Below, piece by piece: positions 20,846 through 27,479 of a stretch of 27,479 nt of DNA. The notes under the pieces were generated by a model. It searched no databases and was not told the origin of the DNA. It saw only the letters and a program-made list of their open reading frames with translations. Positions within the stretch are counted from its first letter, which is position 1, and each line of letters begins with the position of its first letter. Position numbers and translations under genes: made by a program. This stretch comes from a virus, in IMG/VR virus record IMGVR_UViG_3300005941_000032, positions 1-27,479 of that record; one strand, 5' to 3'.

Positions 20846-21587
20846 CTACGGTCCTTTCAAAATCTTCTAGTTTTAACATATTAGGACCATCGCTTGGTGC
20901 TAGATCAGGTTCAGGATGGACTTCCAAGAAAAAAGATTTAATCCCAAGAGCAGCCCCGCTACGAGCCAGCCCAGGCACGTAATCCCTATTACCGCCTGAA
21001 CTATTACCCTGTCCTCCGGGTTTTTGGGCAGAGTGCGTACAATCGAAAACAATATCATGTTTAAAATTGTCGAGCATATACATAAGCCCAGTATAGTCAA
21101 CGACAAGAGTGTTATAGCCAAAACTAGTTCCTCGCTCAGTTATCCAAACGTCTTTAGCGCCTTCAGTCTTACTTATCACTCCTTTCATATCCCAAGGGGC
21201 CATGAACTGACCTTTTTTTATATTTACTATCTTGTCTGTGGCACAGGCTGCTTGGATTAAATCAGTCTGCCTGCACAAAAATGCAGGTATCTGATAGACA
21301 TCAACAGCATCTTTAAACTGTCGTTCAATGCGCCTAACTTGTACGTGGTCGTGCACATCAGTAAGTGTCTTTATACCTAACTCTGTTTTTATTGCAAGAA
21401 AGTCAGTAAGTGTTGCTTCTAGGCCCGTGCCACGTTTGCCTTGCATACTTGAGCGGTTTGCTTTATCGAAGCTTGCTTTGAAATAATACTCAAAGCCGTA
21501 CTTATCGCACACTCGTTTACACTCTCGTGCAATATCTGCTGACTCAGCTAACGACTCATGTTGACAAGGTCCTGCTATAATTCTCAC
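20814..21587 (-). CDS. kdsA: Kdo-8-phosphate synthase, KdsA (257 aa)
   Basis: It condenses phosphoenolpyruvate with arabinose-5-phosphate to Kdo-8-phosphate. Motifs: IIAGPCQHES at the N-terminus, with a Cys at residue 8, which marks the metal-dependent class; YYFKASFDKANRSS; TDVHD; and DCTHSAQKPGGQGNSSGG. The length is typical. The start at 21587 overlaps the small upstream gene. It is unusual to see it inside a replication gene cluster. Confidence 0.93.
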   Translation of the reverse strand: MRIIAGPCQHESLAESADIARECKRVCDKYGFEYYFKASFDKANRSSMQGKRGTGLEATLTDFLAIKTELGIKTLTDVHDHVQVRRIERQFKDAVDVYQIPAFLCRQTDLIQAACATDKIVNIKKGQFMAPWDMKGVISKTEGAKDVWITERGTSFGYNTLVVDYTGLMYMLDNFKHDIVFDCTHSAQKPGGQGNSSGGNRDYVPGLARSGAALGIKSFFLEVHPEPDLAPSDGPNMLKLEDFERTVDDIHRYSYTG

Positions 21588-21775
21588 CCTTCAAATCCTT
21601 TATGATTGCGGACAATAAATTCAGTTTCTTCAGGAGTCAATTGAGTAATACGCTTATGCGCAGCATTCAATTGTTCTTGTAACTCTCTCACGTTCTGTTG
21701 AAGAATCTCGATTGTATTTGACTGTGATACAATTATCTTGCGGTTCTTTTCGGCTTCCATTTCATCTGGTAACAC
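21584..21775 (-). CDS. Small coiled-coil protein with GTG start (63 aa)
   Basis: A 63-residue, strongly helical protein (EAEKNRKIIVSQSNTIEILQ onward), likely a short coiled coil. The best start is GTG at 21775, overlapping the primase stop (TAGTG), because GGAG stands 9 bases upstream. An ATG at 21760 lacks such a site. Nothing else is recognisable. It separates the primase-like gene from kdsA. Confidence 0.6.
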   Translation of the reverse strand: MLPDEMEAEKNRKIIVSQSNTIEILQQNVRELQEQLNAAHKRITQLTPEETEFIVRNHKGFEG

Positions 21776-22722
21776 TATTGTATAACTCCATTTTTATATG
21801 CGTATTCAAGCGCATTATTAGCTTCGGTATCTAATGGCCTATTTTCGTATATATTAGCAGTATCTTTATCAAGCTGTCTTACTAGATCAACTATCTGGCT
21901 TGCAGTAATAGGATATTGCTTTTCAATAGCGTTTCCAGCAATAGAGATCATCATCTTATAAATCATTCTATATCTTCCAGTGCCATCAATGTTAGCGATG
22001 CTCATATACTCACGTAGAAGGGTTTTATTTACAAACGGGCAATCGCTATAGCTTGACCACACATAACTAGTATTATCTAGTTTAGATTTTCTGTAATCAA
22101 TAATTTGTTCTTTCCAAGCATCTGGTAATCTGTCTAAAAAGTCTTTACTATTTTGTTTTTCGCTGTATTCCCATTTAGCCATAAGCGCTGATGGATCTAT
22201 ATCTACTCCATCGTCATTAGAGAATATGAAGTTATTAGCTTTATTGTAAGCTGCAGGCACATAATACATACGAGATAGGTCTTTAGTCTGTTTATCTCCA
22301 AGAGAATTAATCTCTGAGTTTAGAGCAAACCAAAAGTGTTTAATTCTATCCGCTTCAAGCCTTTCTGTAAGAGGAAATACAATACGAAACTTAGGTAGAG
22401 TATCATTGCTGCTAGCAGTAGAATAAACTATAAATCTATAGTTTCCAAATTTACCTATAAGATCACTCTCTAAGTCTCCTTGTGGCTCATAGTCGTCAAC
22501 ATCTACAGCAGCCCAACCTCCCCAATCTAGAACATTTTTATTAGCGCGTGTGGTATTCTTAACATAAGAAGAAGGAGAGATTAGCTCAGCATCTAGCTTA
22601 TCATTTAATGGCCGTTCGGATAACTTGTATAGAAACTTCTTAAACTTATCCCATGAGTCAAAGTCTAGACGCCTATGCGTTTTATTATCATATCTATTTT
22701 TAAAAACAGTAAGAGAGTACAT
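21775..22722 (-). CDS. Archaeo-eukaryotic-type primase-like protein (315 aa)
   Basis: The N-terminal domain has the layout of AEP/PrimPol-like primases: WAAVDVDDYEP with the metal-binding D-x-D (Asp74, Asp76), then VYSTASSNDTLPKFRIVFPL in place of the usual (S/T)-H-S segment, and KDLSRMYYVPA. The His of the second motif is Ala here (residue 103). A helical C-terminal part follows (residues 200-315). It lies directly downstream of the DNA polymerase with a one-base overlap, where a primase makes sense. T4 itself uses a DnaG-type primase, gp61, and no such gene is seen in this window. Assignment is by eye. Confidence 0.65.
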   Translation of the reverse strand: MYSLTVFKNRYDNKTHRRLDFDSWDKFKKFLYKLSERPLNDKLDAELISPSSYVKNTTRANKNVLDWGGWAAVDVDDYEPQGDLESDLIGKFGNYRFIVYSTASSNDTLPKFRIVFPLTERLEADRIKHFWFALNSEINSLGDKQTKDLSRMYYVPAAYNKANNFIFSNDDGVDIDPSALMAKWEYSEKQNSKDFLDRLPDAWKEQIIDYRKSKLDNTSYVWSSYSDCPFVNKTLLREYMSIANIDGTGRYRMIYKMMISIAGNAIEKQYPITASQIVDLVRQLDKDTANIYENRPLDTEANNALEYAYKNGVIQ

Positions 22723-25304
22723 TACATAAAAAATTCTTCTAAGGTTGCAACAGGTTCAGGTTTCCAATCGACCGCATCTAGAATAGGTAGAAGAGGGTCA
22801 ATGAATGTCTTCTGAAACATTATACCATAGTCTACATACTTATGTAAACCAATTTCTTTTGGTAAAACGCCTGGAAACGAAATAACATTTTCTTTTATAG
22901 GGTTAGGGAGTTTAAGATACAAAAACTTGATCTTTTCTCCAGTTTTAACTAACTCATATCTTTTATCTAGCTTATAGTCTTTGACAGTTTTATTGTACAA
23001 AATAGAACCTCGTACATGGATAGGAGTACCTTTAGCATATATGGTACGCCTATCTTTCCACTTGTCAAGTTGAGTTACGCCACGAGGAAACGCTACCTTT
23101 TCAGGATCTAAAGAGCTAAACTCGTTTTTAAAGTCAGATATAAATTTCTGTGTAGTTCTTTCGTCACTATTTATAATTACCTTAAATATTTCTTTAAACT
23201 TATCGCGTACAACCTCAGGAGTAGAAGACTTAATAGCTTCGATACCCATCATCTTAAGTTTAGGCTCAGCAAACTGCACGCCTTCAGAATTGTGTACATT
23301 TAGAATATACCTTTTCTTAGCCGTCCAGATGCCACGATCTGCAATAACTTCACGAGCCATTTCCATACGAGGTATATAGCCATTCATAACAAAGAAGAAC
23401 TGGTCGTAGGATTTTGCCATGACTGGTTCAAAATGGTCTTTACATATTTTGTCTAAGAATTTGACAGGATCTTTTGGTTCGAACTTCTTAACAAGGGGAC
23501 CCATATTGACATAGATTGAATCAGTATCAATAGCGACTATATAATCCTTATTTGCTTGTGTGATATCGTTCATAGCTTTGTTCATACACTGCTCAGCCCA
23601 CTTGATAACAGTCTGGCCAGTAAGTGTAACAGATTCTGCTAGAGCGTTATCGAAGTACTTAAAGTACTTGTTAGCAAGAGCGCCATATAAAGAGTTAAGT
23701 AAGATTTTAATAGCCATCTGGTTATTTTCAAGCTGATTGATCTTAGACTCTAGTTTTTTATCTTTAGTTTTTTCATATTCAGATTGAGTGGCAAGCATTT
23801 CTTTTTTAATAGTGCTTCTTTCTGCATAATAATCTACAATCAACTCTGGAATAATACCCTGTTTAGAGCGCTCAAACGGTACACCAGAAGCACACACGGC
23901 ATACTTGTCGTCTATAGTTGTAGATCTATCATGCTTGGAAAGATAGTAATCAACTCCTTGTGGGAACCGAATAGTGTGATCTCTACATATAGTTTCTGGT
24001 GATATATTATGTTGAACAATTATATTAGGATATAGAGAGTTAAGGTCGAATGATACAACCCAGTCATGAGATCCGACATGAGGATCTTTTACGTAACCAC
24101 CAGCAATTGCATGCGACTTACCTTTTTCTCTGGCTTCAGAACCAGGCTTTGCTACTGAAGTTTCTGTAGCACCAACTATTGCATATGGTACCTTTTGAAT
24201 TTGTTTAGCTGGACATATCACATTGTTATTAAGTAGTCTGCGATAAATGATAGACTCCCATATGCCAACAACACCAAATGTATCGCTCACGTTTACACCA
24301 CCACGATATGCCATAGTTAAGGCAAGAGAGATAAGACCCATCTTTTGGTCAATGCGATCTACGAGTTGAACATCTTTAATGTTATAGTCAATAAACTTTT
24401 GATGATCTTCTTTATATAGAGTATAAAGATTACCATGCTCTTCGTACGATAACTTCTTTTCACCAAGGACTGTATAAGCAATGTGGTCAAGCTTAAAGGA
24501 TTCTTGATTGCCGTATGAGTAACCAAACTTTTTAAATAGTTCAAGGTAATCTGCCTGCTGAATACCTACTAACTCAAAGGCCAAAAGCTCACGATTTAGA
24601 GATTTAACAGTGCGTTCATTTACTGAACCCCAAGGTGAGAGTCTTTTCATAGCAGCTTCGGAGCCAAGCATAGAAATGCGGTTTACTATATAAGGGATAT
24701 CAAAGAAGCGTGAATTCCAACCAGTAATAACATCTGGATAGTTTTTAGTCCAATATCCTAAAAATTTGGCAAGCAGATCTTCTTCTGAATTGCAATGATG
24801 GTATTGAATTAAATCTCCATGCATATCAATTTCGGTTTTAGAAGAGTCATAAGTATCTAAACCCCACACTTGGTAAACAGAAGACTTACTTGACTTAAGT
24901 GCTATAGAAATAATAGGGTATGCAGCTTCTTCAGGTGTAGGAAATCCATTATCAGATGCAACCTCGATATCAAAGTTAACGACATTCACATCGCTAATGT
25001 TAAATTTTATATCTTTTGGAAACTTGTCAGTAATAAATTGGTGAATATAATTGGTGGTGCCATGTACAGCAAAATTAGGTACGCCTTCATATTTTTCTGC
25101 GAATTCCTTTGCCTCGCGCATAGAATCAAATTGTATGGGTTGTAATGGTTTACCAAATAAAGAATGGTATCTAGAATCTTCTCTGGATTCCATATACAAT
25201 GTAGGTTTAAATTTGTATTTTTGAGATATTGCTGCTCCGCTATCGTTATAGCCTCGGTACAATATTGAATTACCGTATCTGTTTACGGATGTATAAAAAG
25301 CCAT
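22722..25304 (-). CDS. Family B DNA polymerase, T4 gp43 type (860 aa)
   Basis: The replicative polymerase. The exonuclease motifs are present: [10 protein letters not shown] (Asp112, Glu114) and [14 protein letters not shown]. The polymerase motifs follow: [21 protein letters not shown] (motif A), [16 protein letters not shown] (motif B) and [11 protein letters not shown] (motif C). The C-terminus ends in a short hydrophobic tail, LEEFFM, that suits a sliding-clamp-binding peptide. The length is close to T4 gp43 (898). I start at 25304 because AGGAGA lies upstream. Its own promoter (25327-25355) overlaps the terminator of the preceding operon. Confidence 0.96.
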   Translation of the reverse strand: MAFYTSVNRYGNSILYRGYNDSGAAISQKYKFKPTLYMESREDSRYHSLFGKPLQPIQFDSMREAKEFAEKYEGVPNFAVHGTTNYIHQFITDKFPKDIKFNISDVNVVNFDIEVASDNGFPTPEEAAYPIISIALKSSKSSVYQVWGLDTYDSSKTEIDMHGDLIQYHHCNSEEDLLAKFLGYWTKNYPDVITGWNSRFFDIPYIVNRISMLGSEAAMKRLSPWGSVNERTVKSLNRELLAFELVGIQQADYLELFKKFGYSYGNQESFKLDHIAYTVLGEKKLSYEEHGNLYTLYKEDHQKFIDYNIKDVQLVDRIDQKMGLISLALTMAYRGGVNVSDTFGVVGIWESIIYRRLLNNNVICPAKQIQKVPYAIVGATETSVAKPGSEAREKGKSHAIAGGYVKDPHVGSHDWVVSFDLNSLYPNIIVQHNISPETICRDHTIRFPQGVDYYLSKHDRSTTIDDKYAVCASGVPFERSKQGIIPELIVDYYAERSTIKKEMLATQSEYEKTKDKKLESKINQLENNQMAIKILLNSLYGALANKYFKYFDNALAESVTLTGQTVIKWAEQCMNKAMNDITQANKDYIVAIDTDSIYVNMGPLVKKFEPKDPVKFLDKICKDHFEPVMAKSYDQFFFVMNGYIPRMEMAREVIADRGIWTAKKRYILNVHNSEGVQFAEPKLKMMGIEAIKSSTPEVVRDKFKEIFKVIINSDERTTQKFISDFKNEFSSLDPEKVAFPRGVTQLDKWKDRRTIYAKGTPIHVRGSILYNKTVKDYKLDKRYELVKTGEKIKFLYLKLPNPIKENVISFPGVLPKEIGLHKYVDYGIMFQKTFIDPLLPILDAVDWKPEPVATLEEFFM

Positions 25305-25326
25305 GGGTTCTCCTATCAACAATACC

Positions 25327-25355
25327 ATTCTAACACGAAAAAGGGGAGTTGTAAA
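25327..25355 (-). promoter_or_regulatory. Promoter-like site for the polymerase, TTTACA-17-TAGAAT
   Basis: Leftward TTTACA (25355-25350), 17 bases and TAGAAT (25332-25327), then AGGAGA and the polymerase ATG. The -35 lies in the loop of the terminator hairpin at 25338-25366 and the spacer covers its second arm, so termination and initiation share the same DNA. Confidence 0.6.
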
Positions 25356-25366
25356 CCCCCCTTTTT
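25338..25366 (-). terminator. Bidirectional intrinsic terminator upstream of the polymerase
   Basis: AAAAAGGGG (25338-25346) pairs with CCCCTTTTT (25358-25366) across an 11-base loop. On the minus strand the hairpin is followed by the T-run, so it ends the operon of small genes at 25401-27479. Confidence 0.8.
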
Positions 25367-25400
25367 AAAAATCTTTACTTTAGCTGTTATATCTTGGCTA

Positions 25401-25580
25401 TCATGAAGATCTGGTCCGATAGTACGAACGATATATCTCGGTCAGCTCTTGTTGATCAGTAGATTCTTGTACAATATAATCTTCTTTATCTACTCTATGA
25501 CCGTCTGCAATAGACATAGCGTCTTCTAAACGCGATGCTATAGCCAATATCTCTCCATCTTTTTTTCTGACTATATGCAC
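25401..25580 (-). CDS. Small protein with GTG start (59 aa)
   Basis: A 59-codon frame starting with GTG, whose first base is the last base of the upstream stop (TAGTG); AGG stands 9 bases upstream. The product (HIVRKKDGEILAIASRLEDA onward) is a mixed alpha/beta sequence rich in charged residues and ends in RTRSS. It is the last gene before the terminator at 25338-25366, which fits its place in the operon. No family is recognised. Confidence 0.55.
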   Translation of the reverse strand: MHIVRKKDGEILAIASRLEDAMSIADGHRVDKEDYIVQESTDQQELTEIYRSYYRTRSS

Positions 25581-25738
25581 TATTCTAAACCTATACAGGG
25601 AATAAGAATAGACTGCTTGCAGTTATCTGGATAAGCAATGGCTGAGCCGAGTATAGGCAGACCTACCATACCAATGATAATAATTAAAAAGGCCCAACCT
25701 AGACCTTTTGTGGTGCAATAGTTTGTTTGCTCACTCAT
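25580..25738 (-). CDS. Small single-pass membrane protein (52 aa)
   Basis: It encodes 52 residues with one strong membrane helix at about 13-36 (GLGWAFLIIIIGMVGLPILG and onward), and Cys at residues 8, 40 and 48. GGAG stands 7 to 8 bases before the ATG at 25738. The stop is shared with the next gene's GTG start. It is part of a run of small membrane proteins (25969-26265, 26551-26700, 26700-26921). Role unknown. Confidence 0.6.
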   Translation of the reverse strand: MSEQTNYCTTKGLGWAFLIIIIGMVGLPILGSAIAYPDNCKQSILIPCIGLE

Positions 25739-25739
25739 A

Positions 25740-25976
25740 TTAACGCTCCGCCAGTACTATAGTACTTTGAGAATCATGATAGTCCCCGCTTTCATAGTAG
25801 TCTCGGAATGCCATTTCCTTTATCATCGTACCATCTTTTACACGATACGTTACGATTTCCCTGCGAACAACATTCTTGATGTCTGCATCAAATGCAGATT
25901 TAAAAGGTCCTTCATCACTCATTTTTATAAAGTCTCCAGCACTAGTAAATTTCAAGTCTTGCATATCATTATTCAT
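25740..25976 (-). CDS. Small protein of unknown function (78 aa)
   Basis: A 78-residue acidic soluble protein (MNNDMQDLKFTSAGDFIKMS onward), with a Tyr/Asp-rich element FRDYYESGDYHDSQST near the end. The start ATG at 25976 lies inside the last codons of the upstream gene, with GAGGTG about 12 bases before it; an ATG at 25964 is an alternative. A longer open frame to 26042 runs inside the upstream gene and is not supported. Confidence 0.6.
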   Translation of the reverse strand: MNNDMQDLKFTSAGDFIKMSDEGPFKSAFDADIKNVVRREIVTYRVKDGTMIKEMAFRDYYESGDYHDSQSTIVLAER

Positions 25977-26265
25977 GTTCGCCGCCATCACCTCTGCCGC
26001 TATAGCTACCAAATACATTTGGTTTACGATTAGCAGTTTCAAATGTTGCTACCGTAATAGCAACAGCGCCCAATAGCAATGTATGTAACATCATACTGAA
26101 TACTCCAGCCCACATGCTTCCTACAATAATTGCGAATACGATACACCACATCCATGCAAGAACTTGCATAATCATGTGGCGAGTGCTAAAATCTGGAATA
26201 TTGCTTAAAGGATTTTTTTCATGGTCCATTACTACATTCCAGCAGTTAATAACAAAAGCTCTCAT
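25969..26265 (-). CDS. Small two-helix membrane protein (98 aa)
   Basis: Two hydrophobic segments at about residues 33-52 (QVLAWMWCIVFAIIVGSMWA) and 55-75 (FSMMLHTLLLGAVAITVATF) form a hairpin, with polar ends of about 30 and 23 residues. A hairpin of this kind could be a holin- or accessory-like protein, but no feature decides this and I leave it unnamed. Its ATG overlaps the upstream stop (TAATG). Confidence 0.65.
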   Translation of the reverse strand: MRAFVINCWNVVMDHEKNPLSNIPDFSTRHMIMQVLAWMWCIVFAIIVGSMWAGVFSMMLHTLLLGAVAITVATFETANRKPNVFGSYSGRGDGGEHE

Positions 26266-26477
26266 TATTTTTTATCCGATACAAAAGAATACATTTCCTT
26301 TGCTTTTTCTTGAAGTTCTTCCATAGTATACATTGCTGGGACTTCTTCAATAGTTTTCTTACCAGCTTCTACCATTTGGGCAAACAAAGCTGTATTTAAT
26401 TCTACTTGTTTATCCATGTAGTCTTTTGCCATAGCAAGAATGTCTGCACGGATTTCGAATGGATTTTTATTAGTCAT
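26265..26477 (-). CDS. Small helical protein (70 aa), late-type promoter
   Basis: A 70-residue helical protein (MTNKNPFEIRADILAMAKDYM onward). Its pattern resembles a small protein I associate with T4-like marine phages. It has a strong AGGAG site and a leader of about 80 bases with a late-promoter octamer (26562-26569) and a stem-loop (26509-26530). It is the first gene of the late-type unit that continues down to the terminator at 25338. Confidence 0.65.
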   Translation of the reverse strand: MTNKNPFEIRADILAMAKDYMDKQVELNTALFAQMVEAGKKTIEEVPAMYTMEELQEKAKEMYSFVSDKK

Positions 26478-26508
26478 AATAGACTCCTATATGTTGTGTG
26501 TGTGACTA

Positions 26509-26530
26509 AGAGGGCGATCTCCCGCCCTCT
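26509..26530 (-). other. Leader stem-loop, 8 bp
   Basis: AGAGGGCG and CGCCCTCT pair perfectly across a 6-base loop, in the leader between the late octamer and the gene at 26265-26477. No T-run follows on the minus strand; a T5 run follows on the plus strand. It probably shields the message or blocks readthrough from the right. The rest of the gap 26478-26550 shows nothing else. Confidence 0.55.
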
Positions 26531-26550
26531 AGCTTTTTAAAGCATTCTCA

Positions 26551-26700
26551 TTATAATGAGGTATTTATAATACATTCGCTTGACTGACTATATGTATCGA
26601 ATACTGCATAAAATCCTATCAGTATGCAAACAACAGTTAGTGTCGACATTACTATAAAAGAAGCTAGTCCAAGCTTCTCTACCAACTCTGATGCTACCAT
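26551..26700 (-). CDS. Small single-pass membrane protein coupled to atpE (49 aa)
   Basis: A frame of 49 residues with one membrane helix at about 12-33 (LASFIVMSTLTVVCILIGFY) after a short N-terminal amphipathic stretch ([11 protein letters not shown]). The start ATG overlaps the stop of the ATP synthase c gene (TAATG), so it is made together with it. Its last codons contain the late-promoter octamer for the next gene. Tight coupling to subunit c makes it a candidate partner, but it resembles no known ATP synthase subunit. Confidence 0.6.
   Translation of the reverse strand: MVASELVEKLGLASFIVMSTLTVVCILIGFYAVFDTYSQSSECIINTSL
26562..26569 (-). promoter_or_regulatory. T4-type late promoter octamer TATAAATA inside a coding end
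   Basis: An exact octamer in the last codons of the small gene at 26551-26700, about 85 bases before the gene at 26265-26477. It follows the pattern of the other three late octamers. The hairpin at 26509-26530 would lie in the transcript leader. Confidence 0.5.
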
Positions 26701-26921
26701 TATACGGCAAACATTAATAGAAGTGAAATAAGAAATGCAAAGATTCCTAATGCTTCTGCAAATGCTATACCGACAAACATCGTTGAATTGTCAGCTTTTT
26801 TAGGCATGTGCTTTAATACACTACCTACTACCATCGAAACTCCAATAGCCGCTCCGCCCATTGCAAAAGTTGCTAGGCCAGCGCCTATATATGCGCCCAT
26901 TGTTGCAATATCACCGGTCAT
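26700..26921 (-). CDS. atpE: F0F1 ATP synthase subunit c (73 aa)
   Basis: The proton-carrying ring subunit of ATP synthase. Helix 1 (about 8-35) has the glycine-rich [18 protein letters not shown] pattern. Helix 2 has [20 protein letters not shown] with the proton-binding Glu56, and the end LLLMFAV is typical of alphaproteobacteria. Compared with the alphaproteobacterial proteins I recall, the polar loop (residues 36-46) is about five residues shorter and lacks the usual Arg-(Asn/Gln)-Pro that contacts the central stalk. The gene lies in a phage operon with hsp20 and DUF1127, coupled to both neighbours. It may enter host c-rings and change proton flow; that is inference. Confidence 0.88.
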   Translation of the reverse strand: MTGDIATMGAYIGAGLATFAMGGAAIGVSMVVGSVLKHMPKKADNSTMFVGIAFAEALGIFAFLISLLLMFAV

Positions 26922-27090
26922 CGTGTAATTCCCGTATTTGCATCATACAACGTTTGGCTTCCTCGGTGTAACCCATTCTTGCGAGTTCCGCAGCCGCTCT
27001 CGAGTATCCCACCGTCTGGGTGAAACGATCTAGAGAAGACCACAAACCCGACAATGGCGAGAAGACATAGTTTGCTACTAAAGTCGTCAT
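26911..27090 (-). CDS. Short alphaproteobacteria-like protein (59 aa)
   Basis: A 59-residue protein ending [30 protein letters not shown], a helical pattern that resembles small uncharacterised proteins common in alphaproteobacteria, often near DUF1127 proteins. The start ATG at 27090 overlaps the DUF1127 stop (TAATG), with GAGG 9 bases upstream. The function is unknown. Its likeness to host proteins suggests that it came from a host together with atpE and the DUF1127 gene. Confidence 0.65.
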   Translation of the reverse strand: MTTLVANYVFSPLSGLWSSLDRFTQTVGYSRAAAELARMGYTEEAKRCMMQIRELHDDR

Positions 27091-27344
27091 TAGACCCATC
27101 CTCGCAAATTTTTGTTTGCTTTGACGTGTGATATTGACGATTTTAATCGAGCAACATCATAGATGTCACCTCGACATAGACCAATGTCTGCTAAGTCATA
27201 GTCAGATAGGTTGCCTAAAGCTTTTTCAGTTTCACGAATTGCTTTACGTTCAATCCGATTATTGTAAACACTTTTCAGCGTTTCAATGATTAGTTCAAGT
27301 GCTTTCGTTGAGTAGCTGTGCGCTACTAGTATTGCTTGTGTCAT
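27090..27344 (-). CDS. DUF1127 protein (84 aa)
   Basis: The C-terminal half has the DUF1127 signature ALGNLSDYDLADIGLCRGDIYDVAR (L-x2-L-x-D-x2-L-x-D-I-G-L-x-R-x-D-I). These short Arg-rich proteins occur mostly in proteobacteria, especially alphaproteobacteria, and have been linked to RNA and phosphate or carbon responses; the function here is unknown. I start at 27344 because a GAGGAAA site precedes that ATG. The gene overlaps the end of hsp20 by 50 bases in another frame. Confidence 0.85.
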   Translation of the reverse strand: MTQAILVAHSYSTKALELIIETLKSVYNNRIERKAIRETEKALGNLSDYDLADIGLCRGDIYDVARLKSSISHVKANKNLRGWV

Positions 27345-27479
27345 TTTGTTTCCTCGTTTGACCAATATTGATTTTACGAGGACGCATTTCTTCTGGAATG
27401 ACATACTGCAATTCAATTGCCAGAATACCATCCTGAATATCTGCTCCGTTTACATTTACATGTTCGGACAGCCTAAAGG
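27295..27479 (-). CDS. Hsp20 small heat-shock protein, C-terminal part
   Basis: The open frame enters from the right edge and gives 60 residues up to a TGA at 27295. It contains FRLSEHVNVNGADIQDGILAIELQYVIPEEM, the end of the alpha-crystallin domain, followed by RPRKINI with the I-x-I motif that binds neighbouring subunits, and a polar tail. IbpA-type Hsp20 chaperones are known from marine T4-like phages and protect folding or virion proteins. The N-terminal part lies outside the window, so its start and full length are unknown. Confidence 0.85.
   Translation of the reverse strand, partial: FRLSEHVNVNGADIQDGILAIELQYVIPEEMRPRKINIGQTRKQNDTSNTSSAQLLNEST

Noticed and set aside
22971-22999. A TGTACA-17-TATAAG match inside the polymerase gene.
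   Set aside because: It lies within coding sequence, lacks the final T of the -10 box and has no gene start or ribosome binding site after it; probably chance.
25468-25496. A rightward TGTACA-17-TACTCT match.
   Set aside because: No rightward gene follows, and the site lies in a supported leftward gene. TGTACA is palindromic, so chance matches on the other strand are expected.
26509-26530. The stem-loop as a leftward terminator.
   Set aside because: No T-run follows on the minus strand and it lies between a promoter and its gene; kept as a leader structure.
1-27479. CRISPR arrays, insertion sequences, integrase genes or attachment sites.
   Set aside because: No regularly spaced repeats, transposase or recombinase genes, or flanking direct repeats were found.
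26700-27479. The host-like genes as a piece of bacterial chromosome.
   Set aside because: They overlap phage-style small genes, and the adjoining unit to the left has a T4 late octamer. No other ATP synthase genes are adjacent.

Overview
The window reads as part of the genome of a T4-like tailed phage (myovirus type) or its environmental relative, most likely infecting a marine alphaproteobacterium. The T4-like signs are a family B DNA polymerase (gp43 type), a UvsX recombinase and a gp41-type replicative helicase in the T4 order, dense leftward genes with overlapping stop and start codons, and several copies of the T4 late-promoter octamer TATAAATA. The alphaproteobacterial signs are a circularly permuted tmRNA (the alphaproteobacterial gene form), an F0 subunit c of alphaproteobacterial type, and DUF1127 and DUF1289 proteins. 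Host and taxonomy are inferences; no database was searched.

Layout, in coordinate order. 1-672: two small unknown genes, one of them the only rightward gene found. 669-5221: a block of membrane and exported proteins. It holds two membrane-anchored small proteins, then six consecutive proteins with signal peptides (including a PapD-like chaperone candidate and a pilin-like candidate), then a small outer-membrane beta-barrel-like protein. 5254-5473: the permuted tmRNA. 5578-7553: small phage genes (DUF3310, DUF1289) and a SleB-type cell-wall hydrolase. 7550-15559: nucleotide metabolism and transport. This part has two unrecognised coupled genes (one SGNH-like), dCMP deaminase, a full-length NCS1 nucleobase permease, a ThyA-family enzyme with an Asp at the dUMP/dCMP discrimination position, a dATP/dGTP-diphosphohydrolase-type protein, small unknown genes, a half-length Na/Pi cotransporter, MazG and ThyX. 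15559-25304: replication, with the helicase, UvsX, an AEP-like primase and the polymerase, interrupted by a sugar-nucleotide cassette (UDP-sugar dehydrogenase, cytidylyltransferase, cupin, KdsB, KdsA). 25401-27479: small membrane and host-like genes, ending in subunit c of ATP synthase, an alphaproteobacterial-style short protein, a DUF1127 protein and the C-terminus of an Hsp20 chaperone.

Regulation can be read directly. Eight leftward promoter-like sites share one architecture: a -35 box TGTACA (six) or TTTACA (two), exactly 17 bases, then a -10 box TAnnnT. They stand before small-gene operons, the nucleotide genes, the tmRNA and the polymerase, and several directly abut hairpin terminators. 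A second class, TATAAATA, stands before the exported-protein genes, the cell-wall hydrolase and the gene at 26265-26477. This suggests an early/middle versus late split.

How it may work together (inference): the phage remodels host pyrimidine supply (uptake, dCMP deamination, thymidylate synthesis, possibly dCMP hydroxymethylation, dNTP cleanup), replicates with a T4-like replisome, rescues stalled host ribosomes with its own tmRNA, and alters the host envelope or energy state through Kdo/UDP-sugar enzymes, exported proteins and a viral ATP synthase c subunit.
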